Of a stretch of DNA of 64,000 bases, positions 54,611-61,852 are shown piece by piece. Under the pieces are notes generated by a model, which saw only the letters and a list, made by a program, of their open reading frames with translations, made no database searches and was not told the DNA's origin. The stretch is taken from positions 3,371-67,370 of the forward strand of contig JAWKRR010000044.1 in NCBI GenBank assembly GCA_041389525.1, written 5' to 3'. The stretch's first letter is position 1. Every line of letters begins with the position of its first letter. Position numbers and translations under genes: made by a program. The DNA is from JACKFB01 sp041389525. Its GTDB lineage: Bacteria; Myxococcota_A; UBA9042; PHBI01; JACKFB01.

Positions 54611-54640
54611 TTGACACGCGCCAACGCGCGACGCTATGAG
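54611..54640 (+). promoter_or_regulatory. Candidate promoter of the Skp gene
   Basis: A perfect TTGACA (54611-54616), an 18-base spacer and TATGAG (54635-54640), matching 4 of 6 -10 positions. The predicted start is near 54647, about 30 bases before the GTG start at 54679. It would allow Skp and downstream genes to be expressed independently of bamA. Confidence 0.55.
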
Positions 54641-54678
54641 ACGCGCTCCGAACGGCCCCCCAGAGCGAGGAGACCCCC

Positions 54679-55203
54679 GTGCGCCAAGCCATTTTCATCA
54701 CCGCGCTGCTTCTGGCGGTCCTCGTCGTTCAACCTGCCGTCCGCGCCGCAGAGATGAAGGTCGCCGTCATCGACGTCGAGTACGTCGTGCTGAAGTCCAA
54801 GAAGGGCCAGGCCGCGAAGAAGAAGCTGAAGGCGCTCTACGACCGCAAGCAGAAGGAGCTCGACTCCAAGCAGAACGCCCTGCTCGAGCTCAAAGAGAAG
54901 CTCGAGAACCCCAGCTCGGTCGAGACGCCCGACAGCCGCCGCAAGTCCCTGATGGAGTACCAGCAGGGCGTGATGAAGCTCCAAGAGGACTTCGTAGAGA
55001 ATCAGCAGGAGCTCGGGAAGAAGGAGATGGACCTCATGAAGCCCATCCTCCTCAGCCTCGAGAAAGTCCTCAATGACTTCGCCGAAGCCGGCAGCTACGA
55101 CCTCATCATGAACCGCAGCCAGCAGGGCGTGATCTTCGCGAAGCCCTCGTTCGACGTGACCGAGCGGATCTTGAAGTCCCTCGACGAGTCGGGCGCGAAG
55201 TAG
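54679..55203 (+). CDS. OmpH/Skp-family periplasmic chaperone
   Basis: A 174-residue protein with a signal peptide (MRQAIF..., ending VRAAE). The mature part opens with the conserved strand KVAVIDVEYVVLKSKKG, followed by long charged helices predicted to form the tentacles of the Skp trimer, and ends with a strand-helix FDVTERILKSL. Skp holds unfolded outer-membrane proteins in the periplasm for BamA. GAGGAG lies 7 bases before the GTG start. Placement directly after bamA is the common arrangement; the lpxD and fabZ genes that often follow are absent here. Confidence 0.9.
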   Translation: MRQAIFITALLLAVLVVQPAVRAAEMKVAVIDVEYVVLKSKKGQAAKKKLKALYDRKQKELDSKQNALLELKEKLENPSSVETPDSRRKSLMEYQQGVMKLQEDFVENQQELGKKEMDLMKPILLSLEKVLNDFAEAGSYDLIMNRSQQGVIFAKPSFDVTERILKSLDESGAK

Positions 55204-55235
55204 CCCTGAACCTCGGCGTCCCGCGACTCGCGCTG

Positions 55236-56933
55236 GTGATGCTGGCCCTCGGGGCCGGCGCCACGGGGCTCATTGGGTGTAAGCGCGAGCCGCTGCCCGA
55301 TGAGCCGGCACCGCTGCGCGAGCCTGTGCGCCCCATGGGGCCGGCGTCCGGGGTGGAGCGCATCGGGACCGGGCCGGGGACGGAGGGCGCGCCTGACGCC
55401 GGAGCCCCAGGGGCCGAACGAGACCGCGAGCCCAACAACGGCCACGCCGACGCCCTGCCCCTGCTGCCGGGCGTGAGCGCGCGCGGCTACGTCGACGCCC
55501 CTGAGGATCCCGCGCAGGGCGACGAGGATTGGTACCGGGTCGACGTGCCCGAGGGCGAGCCGGCGGTGCTCTCGGTGACCCTCTCCGGCGCCGACGATCT
55601 CGACCTCGTCCTCGAGTGGATGAACCCCGAGGGCGGCGCCAAGGCCAAGGCGCTCGTTCAGGCCGACGTCCGCGAGCGGGTCCCCGGGGCGGAGCGCCTC
55701 CCTGCCCTTCGAGTCGCGCCAGGCCCTGTGTTCTTGCGGGTGCGTGAGGGCTGGTACCGAGGCAAGGCGCGCACCGGCAGCCGCGTGCCCTACGAGCTGC
55801 GAGCCGAGCTGAGCGCCTTCGTCGAGGGCATGGAGGCCGAGCCAGACGACAGCGTGGCCGACGCGGTGCCGCTGGTCTTCGGGGCGGTCGGGCGCGGCAC
55901 CCTGGGCCACCTGGGCGACCGGGACGTGTGGCGGGTCGCGCTCAGCGAGGACAGCGCCGGGGCGAGGGCCAAGATCACCGTCAGCGGGGTCGCCGGCGTC
56001 GAGATCGAGCTGACGGCGGCCTTCGCGGGGCAGCCCAGCGCGCTGCTCTCGGGCACGGGCGGCGAGGGCGGAGGCGTCTCGGTGCGCAACCTCGGGCTGC
56101 CGCGCGACGGGACGACGGACCTCTTCGTCACCCTGCGCGCCGTCCGCGGTGCGGGCCCCGAGACCCCCTACGACATCACCGTGTCGCTGGAGGACCCCAC
56201 CACCGAGCGCATCGAGCGCGAGCCCAACGACGGGGTCGCCACCGCGACGCCGCTCGGCGAACCGGGGCGCATAAGCGGCATCATCGACCGCAGCAGCGAC
56301 GTGGACATCTACGCCTTGGTGGTCGACCGGGACGCCACGCTGCAGGCGACCCTCGAGCCGCCCCTGGGCCTGGACTTGGCCCTCGAGCTACGCGGACCCG
56401 ACGACGACGGGCGCGCGCGAATCAACGAGGCGGGCCCGGGCGAGGCCGAGATCTTGCGTGGCTACGGCGTCGGCGCCGGGACCTGGACCCTGGTGGTCCG
56501 CGGCCACAAGGGTGCCTTCGACGCGGCCTCCCCCTACGCGCTGGACCTCGTCCTTGGCGAAGCCGGCGCCGACGAGACCGAGCCGAACGACGACCGCGAG
56601 TCCGGAGGCGTCCAGCCCCTCGTGCTGGGAACGGAGCGCCAAGGCTGGCTGCACCCGCGCGGCGACTCGGACTACTGGCGCCTCGACCTCTCCGCCCGCG
56701 AGGACGGCACCATCATCACCGTGCGCGCCCGCCCTCCGACCGACGTGCCGCTGAACATCGCGCTGCACGGCCCCGACGGCGCGCGGATGAGCGGCCGCGA
56801 TGGCTTGGCGCCCGGCGAGGATGCTACGTTTACGCAGTTCCTATCGCCCGGCGTCTACCATGTGCGGGTGTCGTCACCTCGCGCGGACGCGGCGAACCCA
56901 CGGGAGCCCTACAAGCTCATGGTCATGGAATAG
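55236..56933 (+). CDS. Lipoprotein with four PPC-like domains
   Basis: 565 residues from the GTG at 55236. The lipobox is GLIGC. An in-frame CTG at 55206 would give a better lipoprotein signal peptide with an Arg in its n-region, so the start is uncertain. After a Pro-rich linker come four domains each introduced by an EPN(D/N) motif (REPNNGHADALPL, AEPDDSVADAVPL, REPNDGVATATPL, TEPNDDRES), followed by DxDWYR/DVDIYALVV-type strands. This is the pattern of bacterial pre-peptidase C-terminal (PPC) beta domains. There is no catalytic motif; probably a surface-binding lipoprotein. Its stop overlaps the rhomboid start by one base (TAGTG). Confidence 0.8.
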   Translation: MMLALGAGATGLIGCKREPLPDEPAPLREPVRPMGPASGVERIGTGPGTEGAPDAGAPGAERDREPNNGHADALPLLPGVSARGYVDAPEDPAQGDEDWYRVDVPEGEPAVLSVTLSGADDLDLVLEWMNPEGGAKAKALVQADVRERVPGAERLPALRVAPGPVFLRVREGWYRGKARTGSRVPYELRAELSAFVEGMEAEPDDSVADAVPLVFGAVGRGTLGHLGDRDVWRVALSEDSAGARAKITVSGVAGVEIELTAAFAGQPSALLSGTGGEGGGVSVRNLGLPRDGTTDLFVTLRAVRGAGPETPYDITVSLEDPTTERIEREPNDGVATATPLGEPGRISGIIDRSSDVDIYALVVDRDATLQATLEPPLGLDLALELRGPDDDGRARINEAGPGEAEILRGYGVGAGTWTLVVRGHKGAFDAASPYALDLVLGEAGADETEPNDDRESGGVQPLVLGTERQGWLHPRGDSDYWRLDLSAREDGTIITVRARPPTDVPLNIALHGPDGARMSGRDGLAPGEDATFTQFLSPGVYHVRVSSPRADAANPREPYKLMVME

Positions 56934-57721
56934 TGGCGGGCCCACGAACACTGGGCGGCGGCGGCGGCGGGCCGGGCGGTTTGGGCGGCGGCGGGCTGGG
57001 CATGAGCATGCGCATGACCCCCGTCGTGAAGCGCATCCTCATCGCCAACATCGCGATCTGGCTACTCTTCGCCCTGCTCATCAACTTCGGTCACCTGGGC
57101 TGGGCGCGCTCGCTCTACGACGACCAGCTAGCCCTGGACCCGCGCGCGGCGGTCTTCGAGCTCAAGCTCTGGCAGATCTTCACCTACAGCTGGCTGCACG
57201 ACCTGAACGCGCCAATGCACATCCTGGGCAACATGCTCGGCCTCTTCTTCTTGGGGCCAGCCCTGGAGACGCGGTGGGGACCGCGCGATTTCCTCATATT
57301 TTACCTGGCTACTGGCGTGATCGCCGGCATCTTCACGGTGATGGTCGGGCTGGCGATGCCGGGCCTCTTCGGCCTCCGCGTCGTGGGCGCGTCGGGCTCG
57401 GTGATGGGGCTCTTGGCCGGCTTCAGCTTCGCCATGCCCACGGCGACGCTGCTGCTCTTCTTCATCATCCCGATGCAGGCCCGCTGGGTCATCTGGTTGG
57501 CCCTCGGCATCGACACGATCTTCTTCTTCAGCAACCCCGACGTCGCCACGGTCGCGTGGCACACCCACCTCGGCGGGGTCATCGGCGCGTGGCTGCTCAT
57601 CACCGGCCGCTGGCGCCCCGGCCGCCTGCTCGATCGGCTGCGCCTCGCCCGGCTGAAGTCGCGGCGCCGCACCCTGGACGTGATCCATGGCGGGAAGTCG
57701 GATCGGCACCACCTGAACTAG
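56933..57721 (+). CDS. Rhomboid-family intramembrane serine protease
   Basis: 262 residues from the GTG at 56933; an ATG at 57002 (239 residues) is an alternative. The first 24 residues are nearly all Gly (GGGGGGPGGLGGGGLG). Six or so helices follow. The catalytic Ser is in VVGASGSVMGLL (GxSG), the catalytic His in HTHLGGVIGAW, and the loop HILGNMLGLFFLGPALETRWG is typical of rhomboids. It cuts transmembrane substrates within the membrane. Some rhomboids process C-terminal sorting tails, but nothing here shows that this one does. Coupled to the upstream lipoprotein gene; a strong terminator follows. Confidence 0.87.
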   Translation: MAGPRTLGGGGGGPGGLGGGGLGMSMRMTPVVKRILIANIAIWLLFALLINFGHLGWARSLYDDQLALDPRAAVFELKLWQIFTYSWLHDLNAPMHILGNMLGLFFLGPALETRWGPRDFLIFYLATGVIAGIFTVMVGLAMPGLFGLRVVGASGSVMGLLAGFSFAMPTATLLLFFIIPMQARWVIWLALGIDTIFFFSNPDVATVAWHTHLGGVIGAWLLITGRWRPGRLLDRLRLARLKSRRRTLDVIHGGKSDRHHLN

Positions 57722-57735
57722 CGAGTCGGCCCAAG

Positions 57736-57773
57736 ACGAATGCGGCGTCTGCGCGAGGAGACGCCGCATTCGT
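57736..57773. terminator. Strong hairpin terminator
   Basis: A 15-bp perfect stem (57736-57750 with 57759-57773) around the 8-base loop GCGCGAGG. It sits between the rhomboid gene and the convergent fxsA gene and could serve both. Confidence 0.75.
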
Positions 57774-57789
57774 TCTGGACCGGCTCCTG

Positions 57790-57828
57790 AGCCAGCCCGA
57801 GATCGGAGCTAAGCCAGCCCGAGATCGG
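57790..57828. repeat. 17-bp direct repeat
   Basis: AGCCAGCCCGAGATCGG occurs at 57790-57806 and again at 57812-57828, a 22-base period, just beyond the fxsA stop codon. Function unknown; it may be a remnant of a short duplication. Confidence 0.7.
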
Positions 57829-57830
57829 GC

Positions 57831-58382
57831 CTAGTCCACGTCGATAATCCGCGGCGGCGGTCGAGGGTCGTGGCGCGGCGCCCGATCTGGCGGCAGCACC
57901 TCCTGGTCGGCGCCCAAATCGGGACCAAAGGGCCCCGTCGGTCCGGGTCGCGGCCGCCCGCCGGTCGACTGCCAGGCGCTCCAGGTGGCCCCGCCCTGCC
58001 CCCGCGTCTGCCACGCCCCGGCCTGCAACCGCGCGGCGAAGCGCTGAGTCAGGTACCCCCGCAGCACCGCGCGCACCGGGGGCAGCAGCAGCAGGATGCC
58101 GATGGTGTCGGTCACGAACCCGGGCGTGAGCAGCACGACACCGGCCACCAGGATCATCACGCCGTCGAAGATCTCGCGCGCGGGCATCTTCCCCTGCGCG
58201 ACGGTCTCCTGCATCCGCTGCACCGCCCGGGCGCCCTGAGTGCGCGCCAACGCCGCCCCCACGAAGCCCGTAAGCAAGCACAGCGCGATCGTGGTCGGCG
58301 CGCCCAGGGCAGACCCGACGCGGATGAGGAGGAAGAGCTCCAACACGGGCAGGACCGTGAAGAGCAGGAAGAGTCTAAGCAC
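57831..58382 (-). CDS. fxsA: FxsA-family membrane protein
   Basis: 183 residues from the GTG at 58382 (GGAG 5 bases upstream); longer forms are rejected. The FxsA domain covers the first 120 or so residues, with hydrophobic segments LFLLFTVLPVLELFLLIRVG, a second helix (TTIALCLLTGFVGAALA) ending before RTQGARAV, and the family hallmark DGVMILVAGVVLLTPGFVTDTIG. E. coli FxsA suppresses F-factor exclusion of phage T7 when overproduced; its normal role is unknown. The C-terminal tail of about 60 residues is Pro/Gly/Asp-rich and ends IIDVD. Divergent from the DUF368 gene. Confidence 0.85.
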   Translation of the reverse strand: MLRLFLLFTVLPVLELFLLIRVGSALGAPTTIALCLLTGFVGAALARTQGARAVQRMQETVAQGKMPAREIFDGVMILVAGVVLLTPGFVTDTIGILLLLPPVRAVLRGYLTQRFAARLQAGAWQTRGQGGATWSAWQSTGGRPRPGPTGPFGPDLGADQEVLPPDRAPRHDPRPPPRIIDVD

Positions 58383-58527
58383 GCGCGCTCCAATGCCGGG
58401 GCCAGTGCCCCACGATAACCACCGGGCGCGCGCTCGCAAGGATGGTTGCCGCCAAACCGAGCCGCTGGTAGCTTCCCGCGCCAACCGAACGACCGTTCAA
58501 TTCGACTCTCCTGGCCGAGGAGCCCCA

Positions 58528-59802
58528 GTGACCGCTTGGTTCGCCACCACCCTCCGCGGCGTCTGCATGGGCATCGCTGACATCATCCCCGGCGTGTCCG
58601 GCGGCACCCTGGCGCTCATCCTGGGCATCTACGAGCGCTTCGTCGGCGCGGTGAGCGCCATCGGCCCTGGGATGCTGATGGCCGTGTTCTCGCGCGAGTT
58701 CTGGCGGCGCTTCGCGGCGGGCCTGAGGTCCCCCGGCGCCCAGGGCGACGACGCGGTGGGCCGCTACGCCGGCCACGTCCTCTTCTTGAGCTTCCTCGCC
58801 GTCGGCATCCTCTTCGCGTTCGCGGTGGGCGCGAAGGTCATCCCGCGGATGCTCGATCTCTACCCCGCCCCGATGAAGGGCTTCTTCTTCGGGTTGGTCC
58901 TGGCGTCGATCCGCATCCCCTTTCGGATGATGAAGCAGCGTGGCGCACCCCACATCGCCATGGCCATCGCCGCGGCCATCGGCACCTGGTTCTTCGTCGG
59001 CCTGCCCCTCGACAGCTCCGAGCGCGCGAGCGGCGACGTGGTCGTGACCCTGTCCGCCCCCGCCGCCGAGGGCACGACCCTCTCCCGCGAGGGGCTGGTG
59101 CTCATGACGTCGCTGCACGGCGGCGAGAACGAGAAGCACGAGGTCGTCTTCGGCCCCACCCACGACATCCCGGTCCCCGCGGGCGCCACTGAGATCACCG
59201 TCCCCGTCGTAGCCCGCATGGCCGGCACCACCGCCAACGTGCAGAGCGGCGCGATTCAGGTCATCCACCGCGGCCCCGCCGGCGCCTCCGTGAGCCAGCC
59301 CCTCCCGATGAAGGGCGGCATCGACCCGTCGCTGATCTGGATCTTCATCGCCGGCTGCATCGCCATCTCCGCGATGGTGCTGCCCGGGATCTCGGGCTCC
59401 TTCGTCCTGCTGATGTTCGGGCTCTACCACTACATGACCTTCACGCTGCGTAGCCTGCTCTACGATCGAGATCCCGCCGCCGTGACCGTGGTCCTGGTCT
59501 TCGTCTCGGCGCTGATCGTCGGCATCGCCGGGTTCTCCCGCATCCTCAGCTGGCTGCTGCGCCACCAGCACGACCTCACCATGGCCGCGTTGATCGGCCT
59601 GATGGCCGGCTCCCTGCGGAAGATCTGGCCCTTCGTCGCGACCGGCGTCGACGGCATCGAGCACAACGTCCTGCCCACCGGCCTCGGCGGCATGACCGCG
59701 GTCACGCTGGCGACCTTCGTGGCCGGCGCCCTGCTGGTCCTGACACTGGACCGCGTGGGCGCGCTGCGGGCCCCGAAAGACGGCGAGGGCGCGGCGGCCT
59801 GA
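58528..59802 (+). CDS. DUF368 (PopT-type) undecaprenyl-phosphate translocase with an inserted domain
   Basis: 424 residues from the GTG at 58528 (GAGGAG 5 bases upstream). DUF368 proteins (PopT) are implicated in flipping undecaprenyl phosphate back across the membrane for reuse in cell-wall synthesis. Hallmarks are CMGIADIIPGVSGGTLALIL at the N-terminus and its internal pseudo-repeat AMVLPGISGSFVLLMFGLY. Family members usually have about 270-310 residues. Here about 100 polar, beta-rich residues (about 159-262) are inserted between membrane segments, with TLSAPAAEGTTLSREG and ATEITVPVVARMAG. The insert is probably extracytoplasmic. Confidence 0.85.
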   Translation: MTAWFATTLRGVCMGIADIIPGVSGGTLALILGIYERFVGAVSAIGPGMLMAVFSREFWRRFAAGLRSPGAQGDDAVGRYAGHVLFLSFLAVGILFAFAVGAKVIPRMLDLYPAPMKGFFFGLVLASIRIPFRMMKQRGAPHIAMAIAAAIGTWFFVGLPLDSSERASGDVVVTLSAPAAEGTTLSREGLVLMTSLHGGENEKHEVVFGPTHDIPVPAGATEITVPVVARMAGTTANVQSGAIQVIHRGPAGASVSQPLPMKGGIDPSLIWIFIAGCIAISAMVLPGISGSFVLLMFGLYHYMTFTLRSLLYDRDPAAVTVVLVFVSALIVGIAGFSRILSWLLRHQHDLTMAALIGLMAGSLRKIWPFVATGVDGIEHNVLPTGLGGMTAVTLATFVAGALLVLTLDRVGALRAPKDGEGAAA

Positions 59803-59827
59803 GGCGAACGCGGCGCCGAAGCGCGCG

Positions 59828-60106
59828 TCAGTCCAGGTTCAGCCGACCCCGCAGGTCCTTGCCGACCTTGAAGAAGGGCATCCGCTTGGGCGGCACGGAG
59901 ACGCGCTTGCCCGTCTTGGGGTTGCGACCCGTGTAAGCGCGGTACTGGCGAACCGTGAAGTTGCCGAACCCGCGCACCTCGATGCGATCGCCTTGGCACA
60001 GCGCCTCGACCATGGCGTCGAACACCGCGTTGACTGCGGTCTCGACGGCCTTGCGTGGGTGCGCGCTGCGCTCAGAAACTCGATCGACTAGCTGTGACTT
60101 GGTCAC
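59828..60106 (-). CDS. Integration host factor/HU-family DNA-binding protein (beta-like)
   Basis: 92 residues from the GTG at 60106 (GGAGG 7 bases upstream). Features are TKSQLVDRVSERSAHPRKAV at the N-terminus, GDRIEVRGFGNFTVRQYRAY, and the DNA-intercalating arm GRNPKTGKRVSVPPKRMPFFKVGKDLRGRL (quoted in part). It resembles IHF beta more than HU because of GDRIEVRGFG and the C-terminal FFKVGKDLR. It bends DNA and organises the nucleoid. Preceded by a good promoter; converges on the DUF368 gene. Confidence 0.92.
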   Translation of the reverse strand: MTKSQLVDRVSERSAHPRKAVETAVNAVFDAMVEALCQGDRIEVRGFGNFTVRQYRAYTGRNPKTGKRVSVPPKRMPFFKVGKDLRGRLNLD

Positions 60107-60173
60107 GAAGAGGCCTCCACCGGCGCTGTAGGCCGACGACGGAACTTTCGTGGGAATGCGAGGGGGGCACCCC

Positions 60174-60202
60174 CTTATGCGACGGCCACTGCCCATCGTC
60201 AA
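60174..60202 (-). promoter_or_regulatory. Promoter of the IHF/HU-family gene
   Basis: On the minus strand TTGACG (60197-60202), a 17-base spacer and CATAAG (60174-60179); 5 of 6 and 4 of 6 consensus matches with ideal spacing. The transcript would start near 60167, about 60 bases before the GTG start. Confidence 0.6.
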
Positions 60203-60210
60203 CCCGTCGC

Positions 60211-60280
60211 GGGTAGGTCACTGGCGACCCACCTCGCGTATCTCAGCCGACCCACTGGGTCATACCCGACCCACCTCGCG
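60211..60280. promoter_or_regulatory. Cluster of GACCCA-type elements, possible operator
   Basis: CGACCCACCTCGCG occurs at 60225-60238 and 60267-60280; between them is a perfect palindrome GACCCACTGGGTC (60249-60261). A related GGGTAGGTC starts at 60211. The spacing of the CGACCCAC cores is 23 and 19 bases. It lies just upstream of the IHF promoter and upstream of the barrel gene. Confidence 0.5.
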
Positions 60281-60417
60281 CCGCGTTCGATGGCCGATAG
60301 TCCCTGATGTTTCCTCGCTTTCCGAGGTGATGGCCCGATGGCACGGCCCTCGCATTGGTAGCTGCCCGAGACGAGCCGCCCGGCCGCATTGGCCGAGCCC
60401 GTCGCGAGGGGAAACCA

Positions 60418-61145
60418 ATGAAGCACCTGATCACGAGCGTCTTACTCGTCGCGGCGTTGGCCGCACCCGCCAGCGCCGGCAACAACTCCTGGGCCACCGT
60501 CGGCGTCGGCACGGGTCTGGGGGTGCTGCACACCTCGCAGCCCGACGCGGCCGCCGACACGTCCTTCGTCTCCAACGTGAACCTGCGGCTCAAGCTGCTG
60601 CGCTTCCTCGGGATGGACCTGACCTACGCCTACGTCAGCCAGGACGACGCCCGCGAGGAGCTGCAGTTCGGCGCCCGCCTCCGCGCGACCGCCCTCATCT
60701 ACCTGATCCCGGCCAAGCGCATCGGCCTCTACGTCGGCGCGGAAGTCGGCGCCCGATCCTTCAAAGATCTCGCCTCGTTGACGGCGTCCTCGAACTCCTA
60801 ACACGTGGAACGTAACGGAGGTCCAATCTCTCGAAGCATGTGACCATCGACGGCTCCTTCTTCATGGTCGTCCCCGGGTACGCCTCGATCGAGCGCGACG
60901 TGACGCGCCGAGCGCTCTCGGAGTTCGAGGACATCAAGGGGTCGCCCAGCAACGCCCAAGAGCTCGAGTCCCTGCGGGCGTCCGCCGCGGATGAGCTGAG
61001 CGTCAGCAACTACGTCTCGCCCAGCAACTTCGAGATCATCCTGCGCGGCATGTTCTACCGCCGAAGCCGCCTCAAGCCGGCGAGTGAGGGGCCTCAGGGC
61101 GACCGCACGCCGCACCGTTCGAGCTGCCGAGCCGACGCGACCTGA
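60418..61145 (+). pseudogene. Outer-membrane beta-barrel protein gene, apparently frameshifted
   Basis: The first part (60418-60801, 127 codons) starts at an ATG after GAGGGGAAACC and has a signal peptide (MKHLITSVLLVAALAAPASA) and amphipathic barrel strands (NVNLRLKLLRFLGMDLTYAYV, quoted in part from the sequence; RLRATALIYLIPAKRIGLYV). It stops at TAA 60799-60801 after TASSNS. A second frame from about 60816 to 61145 continues as a barrel-like sequence: KHVTIDGSFFMVV, then an Arg/Glu loop, then SNYVSPSNFEIILRGMFYR, which looks like a terminal barrel strand. The two parts are in different frames and at least two small lesions are needed to join them. It could be a true pseudogene, a sequencing or assembly error, or two short genes. 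Confidence 0.6.
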
Positions 61146-61191
61146 CCTCAACCCCTCGAGGTCGCCGCGTCGGCTCGGCAGCTCGGGTTTT
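61120..61191 (+). terminator. Long-stem terminator
   Basis: A 20-bp perfect stem: the left arm 61120-61139 pairs with 61166-61185, and four more inner pairs form beyond a 3-base bulge. The hairpin is followed by GGTTTTCC. It lies after the barrel gene remnant and before efp. Confidence 0.8.
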
Positions 61192-61291
61192 CCGCGCTCG
61201 GTGCGCTGGGACTCGCGCGATCCGTCACGGAGCGCGTGACGTCGCCTCAACCTCGTGATATCAGACCGCCCCTCGACAGCGGGAGGCAGCC

Positions 61292-61852
61292 ATGTACGCG
61301 ACTTCGGACATCAAGAAGAACCTCAAGGTCAAGATCGACGGAGCCCCCTGGACCGTCGTCGAGTTCTTGTTCGTGAAGCCCGGCAAGGGCACCGCGTTCA
61401 CGCGCACGAAGCTCAAGAACATGCTGACCGGCCAGGTCGTCGAGCGAAACTTCCGCACCGGTGAGACCTTCGAGCCCGCCGACGTCGAGCACCGCAGCGC
61501 GACGCTCATGTACACCGAAGGCGACGACTTCTACTTCATGGACAGCGAGACCTTCGAGCAGGCGCCGATCACGCGCGACGTGCTGGGAGACTCGGCCAAG
61601 TGGCTCATGGAGAACATGGCCGTCGAGATCCACTACTACGAAGGTCGGGCCGTCTCCGTAGACATCCCGAACCACGTGGACATGGAGATCTCGTACTGCG
61701 AGCCCGGCGTGAAGGGCGACACCGCCACCAACGCCACCAAGGCGGCGACCATGCCGACGGGCGCGATCGTGCAGGTCCCGCTCTTCATCGAGCAGGGCGA
61801 GCTTATCAAGATCGACACCCGGACCTCGACGTATCTCGGCCGCGTGAAGTGA
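61292..61852 (+). CDS. efp: Elongation factor P
   Basis: A 186-residue protein of normal length. EF-P binds ribosomes stalled at polyproline and stimulates peptide bond formation. The modification loop reads KPGKGTAF, with the Lys that EpmA beta-lysylates in E. coli. The N-terminal KOW-like domain starts MYATSDIKKNLKVKIDGAP; two OB-like domains follow, and the C-terminus has the family signature segment KGDTATNATKAATMPTG. GGGAGG lies 5 bases before the ATG. The stop overlaps the epmA start (GTGA), so EF-P and its modifying enzyme are made together. Confidence 0.97.
   Translation: MYATSDIKKNLKVKIDGAPWTVVEFLFVKPGKGTAFTRTKLKNMLTGQVVERNFRTGETFEPADVEHRSATLMYTEGDDFYFMDSETFEQAPITRDVLGDSAKWLMENMAVEIHYYEGRAVSVDIPNHVDMEISYCEPGVKGDTATNATKAATMPTGAIVQVPLFIEQGELIKIDTRTSTYLGRVK

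Larger units (their letters stand above)
60107..60417. other. Regulatory region between the IHF gene and the barrel gene
   Basis: 311 bp with no gene. It holds the IHF promoter (60174-60202, minus strand) and a cluster of GACCCA/TGGGTC elements (60211-60280). A short inverted repeat CCTCG-CTTTC-CGAGG lies near 60313. Confidence 0.55.

Noticed and set aside
56933..57721. Rhomboid as the enzyme that processes the MYXO-CTERM-like tails
   Set aside because: Myxosortases belong to other membrane protease families and this sequence is an ordinary rhomboid; the link is only proximity, so it is left as a test and not a claim.
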